Assembly: GCA_024291935.2 (NCBI GenBank)
Contig: CM044312.1
Span: 46,630,001 to 46,694,000 of the forward strand
From: Okapia johnstoni
Taxonomy: Eukaryota > Chordata > Mammalia > Artiodactyla > Giraffidae
DNA: 64,000 nucleotides
Direction of reading: 5' to 3'
Shown here: one piece after another, positions 11,946 through 22,866 of the stretch
Numbering within the stretch: position 1 is the stretch's first letter
Layout: every line of letters begins with the position of its first letter
Made by a program: the position numbers and the translations under genes
The notes under the pieces: model-generated
Seen by the model: only the letters and a program-made list of their open reading frames with translations
Database searches by the model: none
What the model was told of the DNA's origin: nothing

Positions 11946-11958
11946 AGTTTTGCTCTCA
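11946..11958 (+). repeat. Target-site duplication, left copy
   Basis: 'agttttgctctca' occurs here and again at 12165-12177, flanking the Bov-tA at 11959-12164. Confidence 0.9.
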
Positions 11959-12164
11959 GGGCTTCCCTAGTAGCTCAGATGGTTAAGCATCTGCCTGCAG
12001 TGCAGAAGACCTGGGTTCCATCCCTGCTCCAGGAAGATCTCCGGGAGAAGGAAATGGCAGTCCACTCCAGTATTCTTGCCTGGAGAATTTGGAGGAACTT
12101 GGCAGGCTATAGTCCATGGTGCTCATAAAGAGTCGGACATGACTGAGCAACTGACACACAAACT
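11959..12164 (+). mobile_element. Full-length Bov-tA SINE with 13-bp target duplication
   Basis: The copy starts 'gggcttccctagtagctcag', has the B-box-like 'gggttccatccctgctcc' and ends 'gactgagcaactgacacaca'. Both ends are bordered by an identical 13-bp repeat, showing L1/BovB-type target-primed insertion. Confidence 0.95.
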
Positions 12165-12177
12165 AGTTTTGCTCTCA
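12165..12177 (+). repeat. Target-site duplication, right copy
   Basis: Second copy of 'agttttgctctca', identical to 11946-11958. Confidence 0.9.
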
Positions 12178-12359
12178 ATGATAATGACTTACTTCATTTT
12201 AAGGCCACTTACCCTATTTTAAGGTCACTTTATAGGTAAAAATTTAACATAGAGTCTCATCTCGAGTACTCCCAAGGGATGACAGCAAAACCAGCTAAAT
12301 TTTACTTTATAGATGAAAATTTTCATCCTTACATCCTTTGTTAATATTTTTGGTTGATT

Positions 12360-15300
12360 TTATTTTTTTAAACCGCTCTATTGAGGTGCAGTTTACATAT
12401 GATAAAATTCACCCATTTTAAGTGCAATGCAGTGAATTTTGGCAAATATATAGTTATATAACTATCATTACATTCAAACTATAGAATGTTTGGTTGCTGC
12501 ACATACTTGTGCTCATATGTACTCAGTTCCTCCAACTACCCCCAGTCCCAGACAACCACTGATCTGCTTTCTTTTACTCTATAGCATTTCATAAAAATAT
12601 GATCATATAGAACTTATTCACTTGTTGATTATGGACATTAATCCTTTTACTAGCTGATGGACGTTCAAATTATTTCTCATGTTTTGGTTATGATTAAGAC
12701 TGCTGTGAACATCCTCTTACAAGTTTTTCTGTGGATATGGCTTTCGTTTTTCTTTGAGTAGATACTTAGGAAGAAAATTGCTGACTTGTGTGGTATGTGT
12801 GTGTTTTTAAGAAACAGCCAGATTGTTTTCCAAAGAGGCTGTACCACTTTGCATTCTCACTGCAGTGTATGAGCATTCCAGTCACTAGCCCTTGGTATTG
12901 TCAGTTTTTAATTATAGTCATTCTATTGGCCATGTAGGGTTGCCTTGTTACAATTATAGTTTAATTTCTCTGAAGACTAGGGTTTTTTTTTTAATTATTA
13001 TTGTTTCTTAATGTTAACCTTAAATTTTTTTTTTAAATTGAAGTATAATTAATTTACATTATTGTGTTAGTTTTTGGTGTACAGCATAGTGATTCAGTAT
13101 TTTTGCAGATTATATTCCATTATAGGTTATTACAAGATAATGGATGCCCCTGTGCCCCACAGTAAATCCTTGTTGTTTATTTTATGTGTAGTAACTTGCA
13201 TCTGTAATCTCGTACCCCTAATTTGTCCTTTTCCTTTGGTAACCACAAGTTTTCTATATCTGTGAGTTTGTTTCTTTTTTGTATGTACAGTTATGTGTAC
13301 TTTTTAGATTCCATGTGTATATAAGTGATACCATATAGTATTTATCTTTGACTTATTGCATCAAGTGCATGCATACACACATACACAGCATCTTAATCCA
13401 GTCATCTGTTGATGAACCTTAGGTTATTTTCATGCATATCTTGGCTATTTTAAATAGTGCTGCTATGAATATTGGGGTGTATATATCTTTTAAAATTAGG
13501 TTTTTTTGTTTTTTTTTTTCTGGATAGTCCTTGATGACTAACTGGGGATGCTCAGTATCTTTTCTTGTGCCTGCAAGTCATTCATATATATTCTTTTGTG
13601 AAATGTCTGTTCATATCTTTTACCTAATTTTTTGAATTGGGTTATCTTTTTTGGTTTTTGGTTTGGAGTTTTAAAAAATATATTCCAAATCCAATTTCTT
13701 TTGTTAGATATTTTGGAAATACTTTATCCCAATTTGTGGCTCATCTTTTCATTTTTAAAAGAAACTAGTTTTTGAATAGCAGAAGCTGCTAATTCTGAAG
13801 TAGTACAGTTCAGCAATATTTTTCTTAATGATTCAGGCTATATTTGTCCTGTATAGAATTTTTGCCTAACCCAGAGTTACAAAGATTTTTCTCCTATTTT
13901 TTCACCTAGTATATTTATATTTTCAGCTCTTATATTTAGATTTATGATTTATTTAAAATTAAGTTCTGTGTGTGGAATGACAGTCAAAAAATTTTTATTT
14001 ATATGCAGATAGCCAGGTTTTTTTTTTTTTTTTTTTTTCCAGCATCAGATGTCTAAAAGAATGTGTTTTCCTCCACCGAATTATATCTTCATCTTTGAAA
14101 ATTAATTGGCAATGAGTAGGGATATATTTTTGGAATCTCTTTTCTGTTTTATTTATATTAGGGTCAACATACTAAAGTCTACATCTGAATTTGGCTTGTG
14201 GTCTGTTTTTGTAAATGAAGTTTTATTAAAGCACATTGCCATGTCCATTCATTTTTAGGTAATTGTGACAACAGCAGAGATAGATTTGTGTAGCTGTGAC
14301 AGACTGTGTTCTACAAAGCGGAAAATATCTACCATTAGGCTCTTTATGGAAAAAGTTTGCCTATGCCTGATCTATGTGTTTATCCTTATGCCAAAACTAC
14401 TCTGTTGATTACTATAGCTTTTATAATAAGTTTTGAAATCAGATTGTGTAAGTCTTGAAGTTCTGCTTTTCAAAAATGAGCTGTTCCAGCACTTTTGTGT
14501 TTTCATGTACATTTTAGAATCAAGTTTGTTTATTTATACAAAAACCTGCTGGAATTTTGAATCTGTGAATCAATTTGAGGGGAAATTAATAGTATAAAAA
14601 TAGGTTTTCCAGCCCATGCATGTGATATATTTCTCCATTTGTTGAGCCTCTCTTCTGTATCTCTCAGTAATGTTTGTGGTCTTTAGTTTATAGACCTTGT
14701 ACATCTTTTGCTAAATTTATTCCTAAGTAATATTTATCTGTTAATGCTTTTTAAAATAAAAGGAATTTTTAAAATTTCATTTTTCAGTTGTGTGTTGCTG
14801 ACAATACAGTTGGTTGGGTTTTTTTTTTTTTTTTTTAATGACCTTATATACTGCAGTCTTGCTAAATTAACTCATTCTCCTAGTTCTAGTAGATTCCTTG
14901 GGATTTTCCCACTTCTATGATCATGTCATCTGTGAATAAAGATGGTTTTACTTCTTCCTTTCCAATCTGTCTGCCTTAATCTTAACACTGTTTAGTACCT
15001 CCAGTATAATGTTGCACAGAAGTGGTTAGCAGACCTTCTTGCCTTAATATTTGATCTTAGATAGAATCACTTAATTTTTTACCATTAAGATTCACTGTTG
15101 GTTTTTGTTAACATCACTTTATTTTTTTTAAACCATGAATGCATGTTGGATTTTGTAAAATGTTTCTTCGTAAATTTATTGAAATGATCATATAGTTTTT
15201 CCTTTAGTCTGTGAACATGGTGAATTGCATTGATTTTTGTATGTTAAACTAATTTTGCTTTCTTGTGATAAAATCCACTTGGTCATGATATATTATTTTT

Positions 15301-15545
15301 TAATATTGAATTTTATTTCTTAAGGATTTTTACATTAGTACTCATGAGGTTCTGCAGTTGCAGTCTATAGTTTTCCTGTGATGTCAATGGTTTGGGTATC
15401 AGGATAATACTGGCCTTATAAAGTAAGCTGAGAAAGTGTTTTGGTAAGAGTTTATACAGGATTAATATATTTTTTTAAATGTTTGATAGAATTTACTAGG
15501 GAAGTAGTCCGAGTTGTTTTTTGCCTTACAATTTTTACTAATAGC
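12360..15545 (-). mobile_element. Large antisense L1M LINE remnant
   Basis: Read on the plus strand this is the reverse of an old L1: first 3'-UTR-type text ('gataaaattcacccatttta', 'acaaccactgatctgctttc'), then a second UTR-type block from about 13030 ('tttggtgtacagcatagtga'), then reversed ORF2-type text ('gttgattactatagctttta', 'ggtatcaggataatactggc'). No long open frame remains. A hAT fossil interrupts it at 14160-14372. A T-tract lies near 14018-14038. Confidence 0.75.
14160..14372 (-). mobile_element. hAT-type DNA transposon fossil nested in L1
   Basis: A 'gggtcaacatactaaagtct' end, 'aatgaagttttattaaagca' and 'aaaaagtttgcctatgcctg' are characteristic of an old mammalian hAT MITE ending in 'tttgcc..ccctg'. 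It breaks the L1 text. Family not named. Confidence 0.5.
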
Positions 15546-15814
15546 TAAATTATAAGAGATTCATAATTTCCCCTCAGTTAGCTCAATGAAAAGGGTACTT
15601 TAATTGTCACAGTTTGAAAATATATATTGGGCTTTGTCTTGCTTTCTAATTTTGTTAAATGTGGAAGGGACATTTATGAAAAGTTGAGAACCAGCATTTC
15701 CAACTGTATCCTTTAAATAGGGAACTCATTATAATATTTTGGCTGAATGTTTAAGCTTTTCTTGTTATAAAATACTCAATTGCTTTGCTTTTTCACCTTT
15801 TTTGTTAATTTTAG

Positions 15815-15998
15815 GAACATAAAAGAAGTGTAGAAAATCAAGCAGAAAGGAAATTGGAAGGCCAGAATTCCCAAAGTCCTCATCAGATCTCACAGTGTCT
15901 CAAAACAAGTTCAGAGAAAAGTGGTCATGTTCCTGCACTGTCAAATACACAACCAGTTCTGCAGTATGGTAATCCTTATGCAACACCAGAAACAAGAG
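15815..15998 (+). CDS. TAX1BP1: TAX1BP1 coding exon (linker)
   Basis: A 184-nt exon (phase 0 in, phase 1 out) starts EHKRSVENQAERKLEGQNS and ends NPYATPETR plus one base. The acceptor is 'aattttag' and the donor 'gttatt'. It encodes the Ser/Gln-rich, probably disordered linker between the coiled coil and the zinc fingers. The donor is weak against the mammalian consensus. A second possible donor, 'gtaatc' at 15969-15974, lies 30 nt upstream in the same phase and would delete ten residues (NPYATPETRG-type) without a frameshift. The main donor is chosen because the QYGNPY block is part of the known family sequence. Confidence 0.92.
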
Positions 15999-16348
15999 GT
16001 TATTAAAAGTTTTTTTGTTAGGGTTAGCCAAATACGGAGGTTTGTTTTGTTTGTATCTTTGTGGGATTAGAGAACTGTTCTCTTGGTATAATCAACTCTA
16101 GTAGAAATCCTGTTTTATAACAAGCAGTTTTAATGTTTAACATTAACTGGCTTCATCTAGAAGTGATACACTATGAATGAGGAGTCTATTTGCTTATTAC
16201 AAATATTTAAAGGTCATTTGGGTTAAAAAGAAAAACATTTTTTGGATAGACTAAAATGGTTCTTTATATTCTGTTCATCCTTGCTGTAGACAGGGATTCT
16301 AATTCTAGGACCAGGTTTTACCCTACCCTTCCAAAATTTTTATTTCAG
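15999..16348 (+). other. TAX1BP1: TAX1BP1 short intron
   Basis: A 350-nt intron between donor 'gttatt' and acceptor 'tatttcag'. No repeat is recognised. Confidence 0.9.
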
Positions 16349-16497
16349 ATGGAGCAGATGGTGCTTTTTACCCAGATGAAATCCAAAGGCCACCTGTGAG
16401 AGTACCCTCTTGGGGACTGGAGGATAATGTTGTCTGCAGCCAGCCCGCTCGAAACCTAAGCCGCCCTGATGGTTTAGAAGACCCTGAGGATAGTAAA
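16349..16497 (+). CDS. TAX1BP1: TAX1BP1 coding exon (acidic linker)
   Basis: A 149-nt exon (phase 1 in, phase 0 out). With the preceding G it begins DGADGAFYPDEIQRPPVRVP and ends RPDGLEDPEDSK. The acceptor is 'tttatttcag' and the donor 'gtaact'. The sequence is acidic with a PSWGLEDNVVCSQPAR core and belongs to the conserved linker before the C-terminal zinc fingers of TAX1BP1. No enzymatic motif is expected. The one-base phase match to the upstream exon and phase-0 match to the next exon confirm the exon chain. Confidence 0.94.
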
Positions 16498-16763
16498 GTA
16501 ACTTGAATTTCCATTTTCTGAGCTTGTCCCTTTTATTTTTGTCCTGTGTAGAGAGTTACATGTGGGTGGGAAGAGAGAATATGTGTGGTTGTGTGTACAC
16601 ATGATTGCTTGCTTCATCTTATTGAATAAGTTTCAGAAGGCTACTTTAGGATTTATTTGGAGAATGATCTCAGAATATTATAGTTTTAAGATAGTTTAAT
16701 CTTTTTCTAAAAATGATGTTCATTATAAATCTTTATTCTACCAAGAATCATTTTTTGTAATTG

Positions 16764-17039
16764 TATTTTTGGCTGTGCTGGGTCTTCCTTGATGTGAAGG
16801 CTTTTCTCTTGTTGTGGTGCCAAGGCTTCTCATTGTGGTGGCTTCTGTTGTTGTAGAGCACGGGCTCTAGGGCACTTGGGCTCAGTACCATGCTTTCTGG
16901 GCTCTAGAGTACAGGCTTAGTAGTTGTGATGCATGGGCTTAGTTCTGCAGCCTGTGGGATCTTCCTGGATCAAGGATCAAACCTGTGTCTCTTTCATTGG
17001 CCGGTGGGTTCTATACCACTGAGCCACCAGGGAAGCCCC
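16764..17039 (-). mobile_element. Full-length CHR-type SINE
   Basis: A long antisense copy starts 'tttttggctgtgctgggtct', has 'gttgttgtagagcacgggct' and 'cctgtgggatcttcctggat', and ends in the reversed head 'gccaccagggaagccc'. Confidence 0.85.
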
Positions 17040-17059
17040 CAAGGTAATTTCATCTTAAA

Positions 17060-17297
17060 ATTTTTTTAAAACTTGAGCTGCAGTTGACCTGTAACATACT
17101 AGTTTCAGGTGTGCAACACAACGGTATTTGTGTATACTACAAAATAACGTAAGTCTAGTTAATGTCCATCATCTATAGTTACAATTTTTTTCTTTGTGAT
17201 GAGAAGATTTAAGGTGTGCTCTCTTAGCAACTTTCAAATATATAATACAGTATTAACTGTAGTCACAGATGGTTTAATCTTAATTCTTTTGATTATA
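17060..17297 (-). mobile_element. L1M LINE fragment
   Basis: The text 'ctagtttcaggtgtgcaaca', 'taatgtccatcatctatagt' and 'gtattaactgtagtcacaga' belongs to L1M-type terminal sequence. The VNTR/SINE block cuts it, and 'attcttttgattata' recurs beyond the block. Confidence 0.6.
17283..17297 (+). repeat. 15-bp direct repeat flanking the VNTR + Bov-A2 block, left
   Basis: 'attcttttgattata' is identical to 18029-18043. It looks like a target-site duplication for everything between the two copies. Confidence 0.85.
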
Positions 17298-17916
17298 CTA
17301 TATTATAGTATATATCCTATAGTATATATATAGTATATAGTATATATATATAGTATATGTACTATAGTAGTATATATATATAGTATATGTACTATAGTAG
17401 TATATATATATAGTATATGTACTATAGTAGTATATATATATAGTATATATACTATAGTAGTATATATATATAGTATATATATTATAGTATATAGTATATA
17501 TATAGTATATATACTATAGTATATAGTGTATATATATAGTATATATACTATAGTATATAGTGTATGTATATATATATATAGTATATATACTATAGTATAT
17601 AGTGTGTATATATATAGTATATATACTATAGTATATAGTGTGTATATATATAGTATATATACTATAGTATATAGTGTGTATATATATAGTATATATACTA
17701 TAGTAGTATATAGTGTGTATATATATAGTATATATACTATAGTATATAGTGTGTATATATATAGTATATATACTATAGTATATAGTGTGTATATATATAG
17801 TATATATACTATAGTATATAGTGTGTATATATATAGTATATATACTATAGTATATAGTGTGTATATATATAGTATATATACTATAGTATATAGTGTGTAT
17901 ATATATAGTATATAGT
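17298..17916. repeat. AT-rich palindromic tandem array (30-bp and 36-bp units)
   Basis: Two subarrays are visible. In the left part (about 17331-17470) units of 30 bp end in 'atgtactatagtag' or 'atatactatagtag'. In the right part a 36-bp unit begins 'agtgtgtatatatatag'; unit starts fall at 17601, 17637, 17673, 17712, 17748, 17784, 17820, 17856 and 17892, with one 3-bp insertion. Each unit contains the perfect palindrome 'tatagtatatatactata', so strands can form cruciforms. Because both periods are multiples of three, long frames of repeated Tyr/Ile/Val/Ser stay open on both strands; these are artefacts. Confidence 0.97.
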
Positions 17917-18015
17917 CAGTGTTCTTGCCTGGAGAATCCCAGGGACGGGGGAGCCTGGTGGGCTGCCGTCTATGGGGTCGCATAGAGTTGGACACGACTG
18001 AAGTGACTTAGCAGC
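17917..18015 (+). mobile_element. Bov-A2 SINE, right monomer only
   Basis: It reads 'cagtgttcttgcctggagaa', 'ccgtctatggggtcgcatag' and 'acgactgaagtgacttagca', followed by an AT tail. The left monomer is absent; its place is taken by the tandem array. Confidence 0.9.
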
Positions 18016-18028
18016 ATATATATACTAT

Positions 18029-18043
18029 ATTCTTTTGATTATA
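18029..18043 (+). repeat. 15-bp direct repeat flanking the VNTR + Bov-A2 block, right
   Basis: Second copy of 'attcttttgattata'. Confidence 0.85.
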
Positions 18044-19309
18044 GATGTTCTAGATTGGAAGAAGCAAAGTGTTAATGACAATATTATGCTCTGGTGTGCA
18101 TCTTTTCAGTTTTTCACTTATTAATATATCCCATTTTAAATTACAAGGTGAGCTCTTTGTTATCTTTATCTTAGAAAGAGGAAGAAGTGTGTGTATCATA
18201 GTTTTTTAGAGAAATACTCTTGTAGACATCGTTTGTATTTAATCTTGGCAGCACAATACTGATGGTAATTGAATCCGTTTATGTAGCATGCCATTCTTTT
18301 TTTCATTAGGAGATTTCTTTACCATTTAATAGATAGACCTTTTTCTTATAGCAGCTCTTGTTGGATTTTCTGTGCATTAAGAATTTAAAAGAAATGCTTT
18401 ATCGTGCTCTTTGCAAGTACAGTGGTATCATGACCTGTTTCTCATTTAATCTAGTTTGCTGCATTTAATTGCTATTAACCTTTGCAGAAACTGATCAGTG
18501 TTCAGACAGGCATGATTTTAGCCCTAGAGCTCAACACCCATAATGGAGAAAAATGTATTTCTCTCTCCTGCCTTTTGGCCTCCTGTGTCTATTACTGGGA
18601 ATAATTAGGAAAACTGTCAGAACTTTTGTAGCCTATTTGAAGTCTAGAGTATTATCTTACTGCTTTTTCACACCTTCACTTCACATTTTGCATATTTAAT
18701 CTGATCATTCTTGGCACAGATGTTACATGTGACAAGCCCTTCTCTACTGTAGTCATCTGCTTCAGTTTAATTAGCAGAATGTTCTTTCTGATCTGTGTGC
18801 TTTGCCCTCCTGCAAACCCATGAGAAACAGTGTTAGAATCTTGTGCTCGTTTGCTGACATGCTTAAATTTGATAATGAGATGGAAGGGCTCTTAATAGGC
18901 ACATTTTGGTAATTGTATTTTTTGCTATCAGAAAATTTTTCACATTAGATAAACTAATTTTCATGTATATTCAGACCTATGTTTTTTAAATTCTTGTCAT
19001 TACAACAACAAAAACCACTTGCAAATGAAATATTTTAGTAGTTTTAGTTAGAATAAAGAAAGTAGATTTGAGTTGATTTGTTCCTTTTCTCGGGTTCTTT
19101 GCCCTTGGAAGTATTTAACAGCCATGGGACCCAGCACATTTGAGTTGGGGCTGAAGCAGTTACACTTACAGCCCCCTCTAGTCGTACTGCACCATATCCC
19201 CCATACTGCCATAATCCCCTCCCTTCTGCACCAAAAACCTTGTTTCTGTCAGATCAAAAAAGCCTTTTAGGACTCACTCCTTTTGACCTAATAGTTGTAA
19301 TAGCAATAA

Positions 19310-19555
19310 CTGTAGCACTGTAATTATGATGATGGTGATAGCTACAGATGTTTCTGTAGTTTTGACAGCCAATGCTTTAATATATTAACTCTCCATCGCT
19401 GTCCTATGAGGTAGGAACTGTTACTATTTCTATTTTAAAATAGAGGAAACAGAGACACTAACTGGCTTGCTTCAGCTCATACAGCTGGTAAGTGTGTAAC
19501 CTCATTAGTTTGACTGTGAAAGCTGTGGTTTTACCACCTATCAATCTATCTAAAC
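19310..19555 (-). mobile_element. MIR SINE relic
   Basis: Antisense MIR phrases: 'ctgtcctatgaggtaggaac', 'tattttaaaatagaggaaac' and 'catacagctggtaagtgtgt'. Confidence 0.65.
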
Positions 19556-20043
19556 CAGAGGTCCCCAAACTTTCTCAGTTCATGGCACCTTCAGCATCTC
19601 AGTAAATTTTTTTTTCACAGAACCTCATAGGCCAAAAGAACTACTGATGATTTCCTAACAAATGTGTAGTAATTAACCATTTGAAAAAAAAATACACATG
19701 AAAGAAAGTCATATTTTTCTTAAATAACCTGTTCCAAATGGGATATATGTGGCTGTTGACCACCAGATGACTTCTCAAACCTTGAAATCAGATTGGACAA
19801 GCCATTTTCATTTCCTGTTTTACATTGGTTTTCACTAGGCACCTGCTTTATATCTTAGCAACTGCCAAAATCTTAAGGGTAAGATGTCATTGAAAGGAAC
19901 ACAGCACTGTCTAATGTTGAAACTGTGAGCTGTCTTGAACTAGTTGTTTACGTGGTATCTGACAGAAAATTAAAAATAATCCATAGTACCTCTATGAATT
20001 CGCTGTGGTGCCCTAGCCTTCTGCACACTTTTTGGAATCATGG
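19556..20043. mobile_element. hAT-type DNA transposon fossil
   Basis: The left end 'cagaggtccccaaactttct' is a typical mammalian hAT terminus. The right end 'gcacactttttggaatcatg' is a weak inverted match. Right limit uncertain. Confidence 0.4.
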
Positions 20044-21263
20044 TATAAACCCTTACTACCCAAAAATATTATTGGATCAACACCATTGTCATCTCCTGGG
20101 AAATGAGGACTCTTTGCCTCCACTCCAGATCTGCAGAGAATCAGACAAAATCTTTTAGTGATCATATGCTTAATAAAGTTGGATATACTAGAATGTTTAG
20201 ACCAAAGTCTATCAGGCAAGGCTAAATTACTTTCTTTAACACACATCTCACTTTCCAGTTGTTTTTATGTCTTTGTATAATGTGTTTCCCTTCCATCCGT
20301 ACTAGCTTTACTTCCTTCTCTATCTCTGAAAGACTGAGGCTCACACATTGTATTAATGTGTAGTTTGTTGGCAGCTTTCTACATGAATCCTTCACTGTGA
20401 GTCTAGTATGCAGTTTTGTTGGCAGCTACCATGAATCCTTAACTGTGAATCCCCCAACTGAAGAGAGATAATTTTGGTATATACATTTTTTTTTTCTGAT
20501 GAGCTTTTTAGTTTTTGTTCTCAGAAGGATCTGTGGTTTTCAAAGGGGCTGTGTGAAATGGTGTATCATCGTGATTTTGATTTCCTTTTCCCTGATGGCT
20601 GATAATGCTGAGCATCTTTAATATGCTCGTTGGCTGTTTGTATATTTTCTTTGGGAAAATATCTATGTCTCTTGGCCATTTTAAAATAGAATTATTTGTC
20701 CTTTGCCAGATAGATGACTTAAAAGATCTTTCCTCCCATCTGTAGGTTGTGTTTTCATTCTTTTTGGTGGTATCTTTTGCAGCACAAAGTTTTACATTTT
20801 GGTGAAGTCAAATTTCCCTATCTTTTTTTTTGCTTGCACTTCTGGTGCCATATCTCAGAAACTATTGATTTATCTAAGGTAGCTCTAGCTTTTAATTTAG
20901 GTCTTTGGTCCATTTTGAGTTAATTTTTGGATATGGAGAAAAGTAACATTTTTGTGGGCATTCTTTTCCATTATGGTTTATTACAGGATATTGACTGTCC
21001 CTGTACCATACAACAGCACTTTGTTGTTGATCCATTCTATATATAATAGTTTGCATCTGTTAGTCCCAAACTCCCAGTCCAGCTCCCCTCTTCCCGCTAT
21101 GGCGACAAGTCTGTTCTCTAAGTCTGTGAGTCTGTTTCTGTTTCATAGATGAGTTTTTATTTGTGTCATATTTTAGTATTTGTCTCTTTCTGACTTACTT
21201 CACTTAGTATGATAATATCTAGGTCCATCCATGTAGCTGCAAATGGCCACTCTTTTTATGTCT

Positions 21264-21366
21264 GGAAATTGCAACCCACTCCAGTATTCTTGTCTGAAAA
21301 ATTCCATGGATAGAGGAACCTGCGGTCGCAGAGAGTCAGACTTGACTGAGCAACTGAGCACTACTA
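21264..21366 (+). mobile_element. Bov-tA SINE 3' fragment
   Basis: It reads 'gcaacccactccagtattct', then 'agagtcagacttgactgagc' and 'aactgagcac', nested in L1. Confidence 0.8.
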
Positions 21367-21376
21367 CATAGTCTAT

Positions 21377-21487
21377 TGTGTGTGTGTGTACATAAATAGT
21401 GTGTATATATACAGTAGAATATTATATATAATATATACTTATATATTCTATTGTGTGTGTGTGTGTATATATGTATATATACACACA
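21377..21487. repeat. (TG)n/(TA)n microsatellite tracts
   Basis: Alternating 'tgtgtgtgtgtg' and 'tatatatac' runs, in L1-derived sequence. Confidence 0.75.
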
Positions 21488-21707
21488 TCACCTTTATGCA
21501 TTCATCTGTCAATGGACATTTAGGTTGTTTCCATGTCTTGTCTATTGTAAATAGTGCTTCTATGACTGCATGTATCTGAGAAAAGGGAGAATTGAAAAGT
21601 AATAGAGATCTTATAAAATTATTTTCCTTTTTAAAAATATCTTTAAATTACAGTTATAAATTCAGCTGATATTCCTTCATTTACATATTACAGGAAATGG
21701 ATGTTTG

Positions 21708-21810
21708 TTATTGTTCAGTTGCTAAGTTGTATTCAACTCTGTGACTCTATGGACTGCAGCACACCAGGCTTCCCTGTCCTTCACTGTCTCCCAGAGTTTG
21801 CTCAAACTCA
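21708..21810 (-). mobile_element. Short BovB 3'-end insertion
   Basis: Antisense BovB tail: 'attgttcagttgctaagttg', 'ctatggactgcagcacacca' and 'ggcttccctgtccttcac'. 'tggatgtttg' stands on both sides (21698-21707 and 21811-21820), a likely target duplication. Severely 5'-truncated. Confidence 0.85.
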
Positions 21811-22083
21811 TGGATGTTTGGAGGAGTTTGAATAGTAACATCTCATGAAAAGAGGATGTTGACCAGTATTAATAGTACAGAGTTATGAATGATAAAGATA
21901 AACATTTATTTAAAACTTTATGTAATAGTTACCCAGAGTTATTGGTACTCTGTTCTTATGTGTTGGTTTTGGCCTTAGTAGATGTTTCTTAAAGGATGTT
22001 CTTGAACTAAAGTAATAATTATCAACTTAGTAAAAGTTCTGTTAGGTGGTAGATCTTTCTTCACTGATATTTATTACTAGTTC

Positions 22084-22293
22084 CTTAATGGCTCAGTGGT
22101 AAAGAATCTGCCTGCCACTGGAGGAGATACGGGGTTTGACCCCTGGGTCACGAAGGTCCACTGGAGAAGGAAATGGCAACGCATTCTAATATTCTTGCCT
22201 GGGAAATTCCATGAACAGAGGAGCCTTGTGGGCTATAGTCCATGGGCAGGGTTGCAAAGAGTTGGGCACGACTAAGCACCTAAACAACAAAAA
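22084..22293 (+). mobile_element. Bov-tA SINE
   Basis: Sense copy: 'taatggctcagtggtaaaga', 'ggagaaggaaatggcaacgc', 'gttgcaaagagttgggcacg', with a tail 'acaacaaaaaa'. Confidence 0.88.
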
Positions 22294-22496
22294 ATGATAT
22301 CTAAATTATTTCAATTAATAATTCCTGGCAAAGGTTGAGAAATGCTGATTATCTGAATCCTAATGATTCAAATGGTGTAACTGGGTGCATATTGATGGTT
22401 TGATCACGATTGCATTTTTTATTATGGTTGAATACATATAATGTAAAATTTGCCATTTTAACTATTTTTTAATACATGGTTCTATAGTAGTAAGTA

Positions 22497-22728
22497 CAGA
22501 TGACCCTTAAACAACATGGAGGTTAGGGGTGCTAACCCTCTATGCAGTTAAAAATCTGAGTATAATTTATCGGTCCCCTATATCTGCACTTCCTCCTATA
22601 TCCATGGCTCCACATTCGAGGATCCAGCCAACTGCAGACCATGTAGTATGGCAGTATTTACTACTGAAAAAGTCCCACGTATAGGTGGATCTGCACAGTT
22701 CAAATTCTCATCGTTCAGTGGTCAACTG
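22497..22728. mobile_element. Mariner-class MITE with inverted ends
   Basis: The left end 'tacagatgacccttaaacaac' region and the right end 'gttcagtggtcaactgta' are inverted matches with TA on both sides (22495-22496, 22729-22730). No coding capacity. The 67-codon frame in it is chance. Confidence 0.7.
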
Positions 22729-22866
22729 TATATTCATAGTTTGTGCAACCAGCTTGAGAACTCTTTTCATCTTGACAAAACAGAAGCTCTATCTCTATTA
22801 AATGGCAAGTCCATTCTTCCCCCTCTTCAGCCTGTCAGCTGTCAAATTTGATTATTTTAGTACCTA

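Larger units (their letters stand above)
4412..15814 (+). other. TAX1BP1: TAX1BP1 large intron, repeat-rich
   Basis: An 11.4-kb intron with donor 'gtactg' and acceptor 'aattttag'. It contains a microsatellite and MITE near 4.95-5.14 kb, an L1M relic, CHR and Bov-tA SINEs, MER5A, L2 copies, a minus-strand BovB, a MIR, a Bov-tA with intact target duplications, and a long antisense L1M remnant. In 10149-11446 and 11603-11945 I see only AT-rich unique-looking sequence. Confidence 0.85.
20490..21600 (-). mobile_element. Antisense L1M LINE remnant, interrupted by a SINE
   Basis: Reversed L1 text: 'tgatttccttttccctgatg', 'cttggccattttaaaataga', 'tttggtccattttgagttaa' and 'ttatgcattcatctgtcaat'. A Bov-tA piece lies at 21264-21366, and TG/TA microsatellite tracts follow at 21377-21487. 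Confidence 0.75.

Noticed and set aside
14018..14040. Poly(T) tract as the end of a minus-strand retrocopy
   Set aside because: It lies inside continuous reversed L1 text with no duplication around it.
17303..17995. Long open frames on both strands (230 and 129 codons) of repeated Tyr-Ile-Tyr-Thr-type sequence
   Set aside because: They arise because the tandem units are 30 and 36 bp, multiples of three and free of stops. There is no codon bias, no start context and no homology, and the frame runs into a SINE.
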